In this document: in pieces, positions 28,512 to 35,997 of the stretch
Numbering within the stretch: the first letter of the stretch is position 1
Layout: every line of letters starts with the position of its first letter
Origin: Chitinophaga pinensis
GTDB taxonomy: Bacteria > Bacteroidota > Bacteroidia > Chitinophagales > Chitinophagaceae
Direction: 5' to 3'
Length of the DNA: 39,668 bases
Assembly (NCBI GenBank): GCA_945878115.1
Contig: CAMDVD010000034.1
Location: 1 to 39,668 of the forward strand
Made by a program: the position numbers and the translations under genes
The notes under the pieces: generated by a model
What the model was told of the DNA's origin: nothing
The model's input: the letters and a program-made list of their open reading frames with translations, nothing else
The model's database searches: none

Positions 28512-28988
28512 TTATTTTGATTTCACATCCGCTTGTATACTTATTTCATAAATGGAAGGATTCCCATTTGTTGTTACGGCAACTACTTTTTTATTAAAAC
28601 CTTCTTTTCCCTGACTATTAAAAGTAACTTTAATGATGCCCTTTTCGCCTGGTTTAATTGGCAATTTAGGATATTCTGCGATTGTACAACCGCAGGAGGC
28701 ACGTGCTTCGTTTATAATAATTTCTTTTTTCCCTTTATTCAGAAAAGCGAATTCACATTCTACTTTTTCACCTTCTATGAGCGTCCCGAAATCATGCAAT
28801 GTATCCTCAAAAACTAGTTTACCCATTGATTTAATTGCTATAGAATCTTCACTTTCAAGGCTTCGTGGATTATTTACTAATGTGGATGGGAGCCTAGACT
28901 TCAACTGTTGATCTATTTCTTCAGGAACATCATTGTGACAACCCCAAAAGACGATAGCAAGTATTAAAATAACAAATGTGTGTTTCAT
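28512..28988 (-). CDS. DUF1573 lipoprotein
   Basis: A 158-residue exported lipoprotein starting at the ATG at 28986-28988 (MKHTFVILILAIVFWGC, lipobox Cys17). An in-frame upstream extension of 73 residues would run into nusB and lacks family features. The DUF1573 domain (about 60-155) is an immunoglobulin-like fold with the pattern FEDTLHDFGTLIEGEKVECEF, RASCGCTIAEYPKLPIKPGEKG and VTFNSQGKEG. Its function is unknown. It is co-directional with nusB, 37 bp upstream. Confidence 0.85.
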   Translation of the reverse strand: MKHTFVILILAIVFWGCHNDVPEEIDQQLKSRLPSTLVNNPRSLESEDSIAIKSMGKLVFEDTLHDFGTLIEGEKVECEFAFLNKGKKEIIINEARASCGCTIAEYPKLPIKPGEKGIIKVTFNSQGKEGFNKKVVAVTTNGNPSIYEISIQADVKSK

Positions 28989-29025
28989 TCTACTGCAATA
29001 ATTTAGACATGCATTTAAACTAGTC

Positions 29026-29955
29026 TTAATTTTTTTTAGCATAATCCGTTTTCTGAATTTTATTTTCTTGTAGCAATTCTTTATGCACGTTATCAAGTAA
29101 TCCATTGACGAATTGACCACTTTGTAAAGTGCTATATTCTTTAGCCAAATCAATATATTCGTTAATTGTAACTTTAATAGGTATAGTCGGAAAATAAAGC
29201 ATTTCACAAATACCGAGATGAAGTAAAATCAAATCAATTATTGCGACTCGATCCGCATCCCAATTGACCAATTTAGGATCAATCAACTGAAATATGATTT
29301 CCTTTTTTTCATAATAACATCTTAGTAAATCATCCGCATAGGTTCTTTTTTCGTAGGAAACCATTTGATTAAATGGGAAAGTACTTGCCTTCATGAAAAT
29401 TTTATCTATCCATGGTTTAATCATTTCTGCATCGGTAAACCAATTCATATACTTCTCACTTAAGAAAGTTGTGGTATCTTCTGCATTAAAAATACAAAAA
29501 TCAATAATGAACAGAATCATTTTTTTTTCATCTATTGCATTTCGCTCTGCAGTATGAATGTAGGTCTTATATTCAGTGGTTTCAATTAATTTCAAAAAAA
29601 TTTGTTTAACCAAATCATCATCAAATAAATGTGCAATTTTATTTTTTTTGACACTCTCTTCAAAATGAACATTTTGCTTTAATTGTTTCATGATGATATT
29701 TCCAGCTAATTTGACATTAATTTTCAAATCCTCTTCAGTAGGCCTATGTTTTGATGCCTTTTGATTGGCATACACTAGAACATACTCTGAAATTAAATAT
29801 ACTAAATGTAATATAGCGGTAACGAGCGCTTTAGTTTCCTGAAATTTAAATTCTAATTGCTTTTCAGCTTTCGCAATATCGATATTTTCTTCTTGTAAAG
29901 CTTGTTCGTAAATGGTTTGAAAAACTTTTATTCTTATATTTCGTCGACTAATCAT
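29026..29955 (-). CDS. nusB: transcription antitermination factor NusB (long Bacteroidota form)
   Basis: RNA-binding factor for rRNA antitermination with NusE. The C-terminal ~130 residues (about 170-300) match the NusB fold (IDLILLHLGICEMLYFPTIPIKVTINEYIDLAKEY, FVNGLLDNVH). The first ~165 residues are an extra helical region (SRRNIRIKVFQTIYEQAL at the start resembles the usual NusB opening). The total of 309 residues versus about 140 in most bacteria is usual for this phylum. A perfect TAcaTTTG box lies 40 nt upstream. Confidence 0.9.
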   Translation of the reverse strand: MISRRNIRIKVFQTIYEQALQEENIDIAKAEKQLEFKFQETKALVTAILHLVYLISEYVLVYANQKASKHRPTEEDLKINVKLAGNIIMKQLKQNVHFEESVKKNKIAHLFDDDLVKQIFLKLIETTEYKTYIHTAERNAIDEKKMILFIIDFCIFNAEDTTTFLSEKYMNWFTDAEMIKPWIDKIFMKASTFPFNQMVSYEKRTYADDLLRCYYEKKEIIFQLIDPKLVNWDADRVAIIDLILLHLGICEMLYFPTIPIKVTINEYIDLAKEYSTLQSGQFVNGLLDNVHKELLQENKIQKTDYAKKN

Positions 29956-29995
29956 ATGAAAAGAACTATCTATTTATGGTATTTTTAAAGAATTG

Positions 29996-30003
29996 CAAAT
30001 GTA
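29996..30003 (-). promoter_or_regulatory. -7 promoter box for the nusB cluster
   Basis: TACATTTG on the minus strand, a perfect TAnnTTTG match about 40 nt before the nusB ATG at 29955. Confidence 0.55.
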
Positions 30004-30294
30004 ATTCAAATATGGACTTAATAAATAATAAATATTCAAAAAAAGAAATATGTCCCTATTTACATAGTAATAAACAGTATACATAAGCATAACACATTAT
30101 TAGTTCTTACATATCATTAATTACATATATATAATTCTTTATATTTTACGATATTCATTGTACAAATATTACTAATCCTGTTTATTCTCATTCTTCGGCA
30201 TAAATAGTGAATAATTAATTTTGTACAAGCATCTTAATTTTCTTTATTTCACAACATGAATAAATATATTTCAATGCCATAAATTAAAATCTGT
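30004..30294. other. A/T-rich divergent intergenic region with no gene
   Basis: Between the divergent nusB and rpfF-like genes (gap 29956-30294). It is strongly A/T-rich with many stops in all frames. Apart from a promoter box at each side (29996-30003 and 30216-30223) I see no hairpin, repeat or RNA gene. Confidence 0.6.
30216..30223 (+). promoter_or_regulatory. -7 promoter box upstream of the rpfF-like gene
   Basis: TAATTTTG, a perfect TAnnTTTG match, leaving a ~65-nt leader before the ATG at 30295. The disrupted gene therefore still has a plausible promoter. Confidence 0.5.
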
Positions 30295-31176
30295 ATGTTC
30301 ATAAATAACAATTTACGCGTAAAAATTGACGAAGAATACAAAATACTATGGGTTGGTATTGATTTACAAGATAAGCTTTGTTATACCTTTAACTTTTTAG
30401 AAAATTTAATTCATGTTAAGGAACTGATTATTTATTTAATTAAGAAAGAAAATATCAAGTATACAGTTGCCTATTCATTGAATAAAGGCGTTTGGAATTT
30501 GGGTGGTGATTTGGAGTACTTCGTAGATTGTATTAGAAATAATAATAAAACAAATCTCAAAGATTATGCGTATAAATGTATAGAATTGGTCTACAATTAC
30601 AATAGCAATTATGAATTGGATATTTTTTCTGCTTGTGTAATTCAAGGTAATGCATTTGGCGGTGGTTTTGAAAGTGCTTTATCAGGTAATTATATTATAG
30701 CGGAAGAATCGGCAAAATTTAGTTTCCCAGAAGTTATATTTGGTACTTTTCCAGGCATGGGTGCATATAGCTTTTTAACAAAAAAGGTTGGATTTCAAAA
30801 AGCCAATTAAATTATTAATTCAAACAAAACCTTTAGTGCTCAAGATATACATGACTTGGGAATTATCAATAAAGTATGTGAAGATGGATTAGACATTGCA
30901 ACTATGTCTATGTTGATAAAAAGAGGTGAAGTGGAGAAAATTCTTTCAAATCCATTCTTAAATATTTGCAATAAGGTACCAAAAAAGGAACTATTGGATG
31001 TGGTAGACGTTTGGTTAGAAAAGTCATTTTTACTATCAGAAGACAATCTCAATAAAATGCTAAAACTGGCAAATTTGCAGAAGCGAAAAATTGAACAAAT
31101 AAAACAAATTGAACCAAATCACATAGAGGAACTGAGATTAACAGAGTTGGATTCACTAATCAATAATTCTTTTTAA
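30295..31176 (+). pseudogene. RpfF-like DSF synthase (crotonase family) interrupted by an in-frame stop
   Basis: Reads as one 293-codon frame with a single TAA at 30808-30810 (codon 172). The part before it matches RpfF, the crotonase-family enzyme that makes diffusible signal factor (cis-2-unsaturated fatty acid) in Xanthomonas: VWNLGGDLEYF, YAYKCIELVY, VIQGNAFGGGFESALS, and FPEVIFGTFPGMGAYSFL. The catalytic glutamates correspond to Glu126 and Glu146, with the same 20-residue spacing as Glu141/Glu161 of Xanthomonas RpfF. After the stop the same frame continues as IINSNKTFSAQDIHDLGIINKV and then the C-terminal helices (WLEKSFLLSEDNLNKML), giving RpfF length overall. The stop replaces what is Lys in the Xanthomonas protein, so one base change (AAA to TAA) explains it. 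A recent nonsense mutation, a sequencing error or readthrough are all possible. Confidence 0.8.
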
Positions 31177-31292
31177 TGCACAAACCTGTTTTATCTTCGA
31201 TATGCACATCAATCTGGGTATAATATTTTTTGTTAAAAAAATACTTTTAATTAAAATAATAATTTACATTTACGCTACAAATTAAAAACAAC

Positions 31293-32252
31293 ATGAAAAA
31301 AATCCTAATTTTTACTTTAGTTTCTGCCTTATTTCTAAGTTACACTTCTTGTAAAAAGACTACAACTACACCTACAGGAAGTAGTTCAGTGTATACTAAA
31401 CCAATTGATTTAACTTCTCCAGCTGAAGTAAAATTAGCATTAGGTGAGATGCCAGCTACTTTTACTAAAAAAGCGGTAATAGAAGAAGCTACAGCTGCTT
31501 GGTGTGGATATTGTCCTTACGGTGCAATCAATATGAAGGATGCTGTTGACTCTTATCCAGATAAAGTTTATGGCGTTGCTTTTCATGATGGAGATGTAAT
31601 GTCAGACATGTATGATTCTTATACTTCATCTTCTACTTTGGATTTTGAAACTAGATACGCAATCAGTGGTATACCAGGTGGATTAGTCAATAGAATGAGT
31701 ACATCAAACAATTACAATTCTTGGAAAAGTATATGTGCTACTGAATTATCTAAGCCAGCTGTTTCAGGTTTAGGCATCATTACGCAACGAATTGATCCGC
31801 AAACTTTTGCAATTGATGTTCATTGTGGGTTCTCTACTTCTTTAGTATCAACTGATCAATATTATATGGTTGCTTACTTATTGGAGGATGCAGTACATAA
31901 AGGATCTGCTTATGATCAACATAATTATGCAGATATCAATAGTTCTTCTCCAGATCCAACATCTCCTTACTATAAAGCTGGTGATCCAATGTCTTCTGCT
32001 AAGTATATTCACAATCACTTACTTCGTCAAGTTTTATACAAAAAAGGCATTTGGGGAACTTTGATTCCTACAGAAAAAATAACTACTAAAGGAGAATTTA
32101 ATGCTTTATTGAATGTGTACATTAACCCAGAATTCAATCAAAATAATTTAACAGTTATTGCAATGATTGTTAAAAAAGGGACTGGAGCTACTCAAGATTA
32201 TATTGAGAATGTTCAAGAATGTAAGTTAGGTTCTATCAAAAAATGGGATTAA
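31293..32252 (+). CDS. Omp28-related lipoprotein with thioredoxin-like CxxC
   Basis: A 319-residue lipoprotein: leader residues 1-19, lipobox SYTSC (Cys20), and a Thr/Ser-rich linker. The Omp28 domain has a thioredoxin-like motif EATAAWCGYCPYG (CGYC near residue 71) and DQHNY further on, a segment shared with the next gene. Omp28 is an outer-membrane lipoprotein family of Porphyromonas and relatives; its role is unclear and the CxxC suggests redox or metal chemistry. A TACATTTA box near 31267-31274 lies upstream, and a terminator follows. Confidence 0.85.
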   Translation: MKKILIFTLVSALFLSYTSCKKTTTTPTGSSSVYTKPIDLTSPAEVKLALGEMPATFTKKAVIEEATAAWCGYCPYGAINMKDAVDSYPDKVYGVAFHDGDVMSDMYDSYTSSSTLDFETRYAISGIPGGLVNRMSTSNNYNSWKSICATELSKPAVSGLGIITQRIDPQTFAIDVHCGFSTSLVSTDQYYMVAYLLEDAVHKGSAYDQHNYADINSSSPDPTSPYYKAGDPMSSAKYIHNHLLRQVLYKKGIWGTLIPTEKITTKGEFNALLNVYINPEFNQNNLTVIAMIVKKGTGATQDYIENVQECKLGSIKKWD

Positions 32253-32294
32253 TCTAAATTAGATAAGAGTTCATCCTTATGATGAATCTTAATA

Positions 32295-32329
32295 AATAAA
32301 GGTAGCTAATGGCTACCTTTATTGTTTTT
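32295..32329 (+). terminator. rho-independent terminator after the Omp28 lipoprotein gene
   Basis: AATAAAGGTAGC and GCTACCTTTATT pair perfectly around a 5-nt loop, followed by TGTTTTT. It lies 43 nt after the stop codon. Confidence 0.85.
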
Positions 32330-32433
32330 AGACCTTTATGTAATCACAGATTTAAAAATCAAATAAAACGAAGTCCCCATTTTTTCTTGTGTATAATAAA
32401 AACAAATATTACTTTTAGCCAAATATTCAAAAC

Positions 32434-34521
32434 ATGAAAAAATTATTACTTCTTATTTTAGTTGCTATTGCAACTACAACAAATTTACAGGCACAATATT
32501 GGCAAATGCCTAATCCTAATGCCAATGCAAACCCTGGTGGACTTAATGCAGATCCTGAATACCCAGTTGGTGGTGGAATCGCTGCTGGTTGGACTACAAT
32601 TCAAGCAATGAGTGCTACTCCAGTTTGGTCTGTTGTACAAACTATTCCCTTCACATTTAGTTTTAATGGAAGCCCAGTTACTCAGTTTAAAGTTTCTACA
32701 TCTGGTATTCTAACCTTTGATATAGCTGCGTCTTCTTGTCCCTCTTACACGAAATCAACTTTACCAGATGCAACAATTCCTAACCAATCCGTTTGTATTT
32801 GGGGATTAGCCGCTCTAGGTGCAAATGACAATATTGTTACCAAAACATTTGGTACGGCACCGAATAGACAATTATGGATTCAATTTAGTTCTTACGGTTA
32901 TGGTTCTGTTTTATCTGATGGATCAAATTTTTGCTATTGGAGTATCGTGTTGGACGAAACAACGAATAAAATTCATATTGTCGACAATAGAACTGGTGGC
33001 TACGCTACAACAAAACAAGTTTCTGCAGGTATACAAATAAATTCTACTTCTGCTTATATGGTTGCAACTTCTCCTAATTTGAATGCATTGTCAACAACTG
33101 ATCCTGCACCTGCGGATAATAGTTATTATACCTTCATACCAGGTACACAACCTGCAAATGATGCTGCTGCCACTGCAACTTCATCTACTGGATATAATGT
33201 AACTGGATCTAATATACCAGTTTCACTTACAGTTAAAAACTTAGGTTCTGCTGTAATAAATTCTTACACTATAAAATACCAAGAAGGCGCAAATCCTGTT
33301 GTAAGTCAAGCAGTTACTGGATTAAATCTAGCTTCCTTTGCAAGTAATTCTACAACATTTACTACGCAATATAATGTTGCCTCTTTGGGTGCACATCCAC
33401 TAAAAGTGTGGGTTGAATTACCATCGGATGCAAATCATGCCAATGACACATTAGGCGCCACATTTACTGGGGTTGCATTTATGCCTGCACGTTCAGTAGT
33501 TATGGAAGAACCAACTGGTACTTGGTGCGGATGGTGTGTACGTGGAATCGTATATATGGATTCTATTTATAAAGCGCACCCGAATGATGTCGTGCCAATT
33601 TCAGTGCACAATGGAGATCCAATGACAGTAACTACTTACGATGCAGGGGTTGGTACATTAATTAGTGGTTATCCTTCATTATTGGTAGACAGAAAAGAAG
33701 TTGCAGATCCATCAGATGCATTCACCATGTATACTAAATATATTGGTGATTTTGGATATGCTACAGTAAATATCAATTCTGCTACTGTTGCGGGTTCTAC
33801 AATGTCAGTAAATTCAAGCATTATTCCTGCAGCTAATTTGACTGGAGAATATCGCTTAGCATTAGTTGTTACAGAAGATAGAATCAACAATACTTCTGGC
33901 GGAACTTGGGATCAACATAATTATTATGCAGTTGGTGGATCTGGCAATGCTACACCAATGGCTAACAGTGAATACAACTTTAATACTTTACCTGGTACTA
34001 TTCCTTCTGCTACTATGTATTATGATTTTGTAGCAAGAGATATAGTTGGTGGTTTTGACGGAGCTGCAGGTAGCTTACCTTCTACGATGACTGCAGGAAC
34101 TACCTATTCACATCCATTCACTTGGACAATTCCTGCTGGAGATAATGTATTTAAAATGAGAGTTGCTGTATTATTGATCGATAAAAACGGAAGTAAAAGC
34201 AAAATCTTAAATGCAAAAATGACCCCAGTATTCCCTGCAGGCGTATCAACCATTGCGAAAAACAATTCAATCGAAATTCTTGCTTACCCTAATCCAGTTA
34301 AAGACAATTTATTTATTGATTTAACTTTAGAAGAAAGTACTAACGCTTCTTGCGTCGTAACAGATATGATGGGACATGTTGTAATGAACAAATCTTTAGG
34401 CTTACTACATAGCGGAATACAAACTACGGAATTAAATACTTCTAATTTCACCGTTGGTATGTATACCATAACCATTGTAACCGATAAAGGAAGCTTCACA
34501 AATAGCATTATCAAAAAATAA
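32434..34521 (+). CDS. secreted Omp28-domain protein with T9SS C-terminal sorting signal
   Basis: A 695-residue exported protein: signal peptide (1-20, ending LQAQ), an N-terminal beta-rich region of about 210 residues like those found in secreted Bacteroidota proteins, a CARDB-like domain (about 240-345), and an Omp28/thioredoxin-like domain with WCGWC (364-368) and WDQHNYYAVG. The C-terminal ~80 residues (AYPNPVKDNLFIDL ... MYTITIVTDKGS, ending KK) form a type A type IX secretion signal, so it should be exported through T9SS and held at or shed from the surface. A TACTTTTA box at about 32410-32417 lies upstream. Confidence 0.87.
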   Translation: MKKLLLLILVAIATTTNLQAQYWQMPNPNANANPGGLNADPEYPVGGGIAAGWTTIQAMSATPVWSVVQTIPFTFSFNGSPVTQFKVSTSGILTFDIAASSCPSYTKSTLPDATIPNQSVCIWGLAALGANDNIVTKTFGTAPNRQLWIQFSSYGYGSVLSDGSNFCYWSIVLDETTNKIHIVDNRTGGYATTKQVSAGIQINSTSAYMVATSPNLNALSTTDPAPADNSYYTFIPGTQPANDAAATATSSTGYNVTGSNIPVSLTVKNLGSAVINSYTIKYQEGANPVVSQAVTGLNLASFASNSTTFTTQYNVASLGAHPLKVWVELPSDANHANDTLGATFTGVAFMPARSVVMEEPTGTWCGWCVRGIVYMDSIYKAHPNDVVPISVHNGDPMTVTTYDAGVGTLISGYPSLLVDRKEVADPSDAFTMYTKYIGDFGYATVNINSATVAGSTMSVNSSIIPAANLTGEYRLALVVTEDRINNTSGGTWDQHNYYAVGGSGNATPMANSEYNFNTLPGTIPSATMYYDFVARDIVGGFDGAAGSLPSTMTAGTTYSHPFTWTIPAGDNVFKMRVAVLLIDKNGSKSKILNAKMTPVFPAGVSTIAKNNSIEILAYPNPVKDNLFIDLTLEESTNASCVVTDMMGHVVMNKSLGLLHSGIQTTELNTSNFTVGMYTITIVTDKGSFTNSIIKK

Positions 34522-34540
34522 GATTAACATAACTCAAATA

Positions 34541-34570
34541 AAAAGACCTGCTTCACGGCAGGTTTTTTTT
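34541..34570 (+). terminator. rho-independent terminator after the T9SS Omp28 gene
   Basis: ACCTGC (34546-34551) pairs with GCAGGT (34558-34563) around TTCACG, followed by a run of eight T. It lies about 20 nt after the stop codon. Confidence 0.92.
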
Positions 34571-34589
34571 ATGTCATTTTGAATATTCA

Positions 34590-34771
34590 TTTACAGCATC
34601 AGATTATGTAAATATTCAAATTATTGATATTAGTGGATAAATTATACAACTACTGGGTGATAGAAATAAACAACAACATTTAATGTTCATGCCCTTCCTA
34701 TAGGTTTATATACAGTTGAAATAAAAAATAATAATTATCACAAAGCCATCCAACTTTTGAAAATGAATTAA
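34590..34771 (+). pseudogene. decayed T9SS C-terminal sorting domain
   Basis: This stretch encodes pieces of a T9SS type A tail in two frames. One frame reads FTASDYVNIQIIDISG then a stop at 34638-34640, where a Lys codon is expected. A second frame, from about 34694, reads LPIGLYTVEIKNNNYHKAIQLLKMN and stops at 34769-34771. Together these resemble the usual order of a sorting domain (I-D-x-x-G-K ... L-P-x-G-x-Y). It has at least one nonsense change and one frameshift near 34680, and no upstream gene body, so it is a remnant. It overlaps the last bases of the convergent LD-carboxypeptidase gene. Confidence 0.75.
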
Positions 34772-35691
34772 ACTTTTTCAATGAGAGTTACCTCATTTGC
34801 TTGTACAGAAAAAGAATAATTAACACCCAATTTCAATGCCCAATTTCGTTCTTGATGACCTACTGGAAAATCATAACAAACAGGATACGTAAAGTCCTTT
34901 AGTTTCTCTTGAATTATATCAACTTCTGTCATACCAAAAGGAATCTCATCATCATTGGAATTAGTAAAACCACCAACAATTAATCCTTTTAGTTTAGATA
35001 ATTTACCTGCTCGCAACAACTGCCACATCATACGATCTATATTGTATTTGTACTCTCCGATATCTTCAATACATAATATTTTTCCATCGGTGTCTATCTC
35101 ACTTGGTGTTCCAATTAAATCGGAAATCAAAGCCAAATTGCCACCAATTAATTCCGCAGTGCACTCTCCTACTCTATTGCTTGTATGACTTGGTATGCTG
35201 TAGTCAATTGGCTTCCCAGTTAGCGTATCATAAATACTTTGTGTCGAAAATAAATCATTACTGCTTGGCAAATAGCCACCATTCATATGTGCATGAATCG
35301 TTGAAATTTGAAACTGCCGATTTATGTGTAGATGAAAACAAGTAATATCACTATAACCAAGTAACCACTTCGGGTTTGAATTAAAAGTAGAGAAATCAAT
35401 TCCATCTATAATTCGTACAGCACCATAACCTCCCCTTCCAAATAATATAGCTTGTATGGAATCATCATCCAACATATTCTGCAAGTCTTGGCGTCGTTCA
35501 TCATCTGTTGCTGAAAATTTATTGAAATGTGTCCCGACCGTTGTTCCCAATTTCACTACAAATCCCCAAGCTTCTAATTGCTGTATCATGTACTGCATAT
35601 CGTCCATTTGCACACTGCCAGCAGGACATGTAATGCCAATAATATCACCTGCTTTTAAATACGCTGGTATCCTCGTGTTATTTGTACTCAT
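34768..35691 (-). CDS. LD-carboxypeptidase (S66 family, LdcA-like)
   Basis: Serine peptidase family S66, which removes the terminal D-Ala from murein tetrapeptides during peptidoglycan recycling. The 307-residue protein has the family opening AYLKAGDIIGITCPAG, the region FGRGGYGAVRIIDGIDF, GYSDITCFH with the catalytic-region Ser, and LCIEDIGEYKYNIDRMM plus PVCYDFPVGHQERN toward the C-terminus. Cytoplasmic, with no signal peptide. Its promoter overlaps that of the divergent small membrane protein gene. Confidence 0.9.
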   Translation of the reverse strand: MSTNNTRIPAYLKAGDIIGITCPAGSVQMDDMQYMIQQLEAWGFVVKLGTTVGTHFNKFSATDDERRQDLQNMLDDDSIQAILFGRGGYGAVRIIDGIDFSTFNSNPKWLLGYSDITCFHLHINRQFQISTIHAHMNGGYLPSSNDLFSTQSIYDTLTGKPIDYSIPSHTSNRVGECTAELIGGNLALISDLIGTPSEIDTDGKILCIEDIGEYKYNIDRMMWQLLRAGKLSKLKGLIVGGFTNSNDDEIPFGMTEVDIIQEKLKDFTYPVCYDFPVGHQERNWALKLGVNYSFSVQANEVTLIEKV

Positions 35692-35695
35692 GTAT

Positions 35696-35703
35696 TAACT
35701 TTG
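35696..35703 (+). promoter_or_regulatory. -7 promoter box for the small membrane protein gene
   Basis: TAACTTTG, a perfect TAnnTTTG match 25 nt before the ATG at 35729. Only 2 bp separate it from the oppositely directed box at 35706-35713. Confidence 0.55.
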
Positions 35704-35705
35704 CC

Positions 35706-35713
35706 CAAATATA
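35706..35713 (-). promoter_or_regulatory. -7 promoter box for the LD-carboxypeptidase gene
   Basis: TATATTTG on the minus strand, a perfect TAnnTTTG match 14 nt before the ATG at 35691, back-to-back with the + strand box at 35696-35703. Confidence 0.55.
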
Positions 35714-35728
35714 CTAAAGCACTATTGA

Positions 35729-35938
35729 ATGGAAAATAATAAAGAAAAATATGCATGGAGCAGTAAACTAGGCTTAATGACTGGGACTTTTTTTATTGCG
35801 GTCGGGCTCATTATCATTTATACAAAACTGGATAAAAGCCATACCCTGCCTACTTTTATGATATGTTATGGTGCATTTCGTTTGCTATTTTCCCTTTATC
35901 AATTATACTTAAAGAAGAAAGATAACCTGACACCATAA
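35729..35938 (+). CDS. small two-helix membrane protein
   Basis: A 69-residue protein of unknown function with two membrane helices (about residues 14-32 and 40-60) and charged ends. It has no recognisable motif. A perfect promoter box upstream and a position in front of metG (60 bp gap) support a real gene, possibly co-transcribed with metG. Confidence 0.6.
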   Translation: MENNKEKYAWSSKLGLMTGTFFIAVGLIIIYTKLDKSHTLPTFMICYGAFRLLFSLYQLYLKKKDNLTP

Positions 35939-35997
35939 TAGACCAAGCAATAAATTGCTTCGCGTTAAAACATGTCTTTTTAAATAAACAAAAACTA

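Noticed and set aside
28989-29207. 73-residue extension of the DUF1573 lipoprotein
   Set aside because: Runs into the nusB coding region and would bury the signal peptide and lipobox.
30856-31176. Independent 106-residue gene starting at ATG 30856
   Set aside because: It is in frame with, and completes, the RpfF-like protein interrupted at 30808; it has no promoter or start context of its own.
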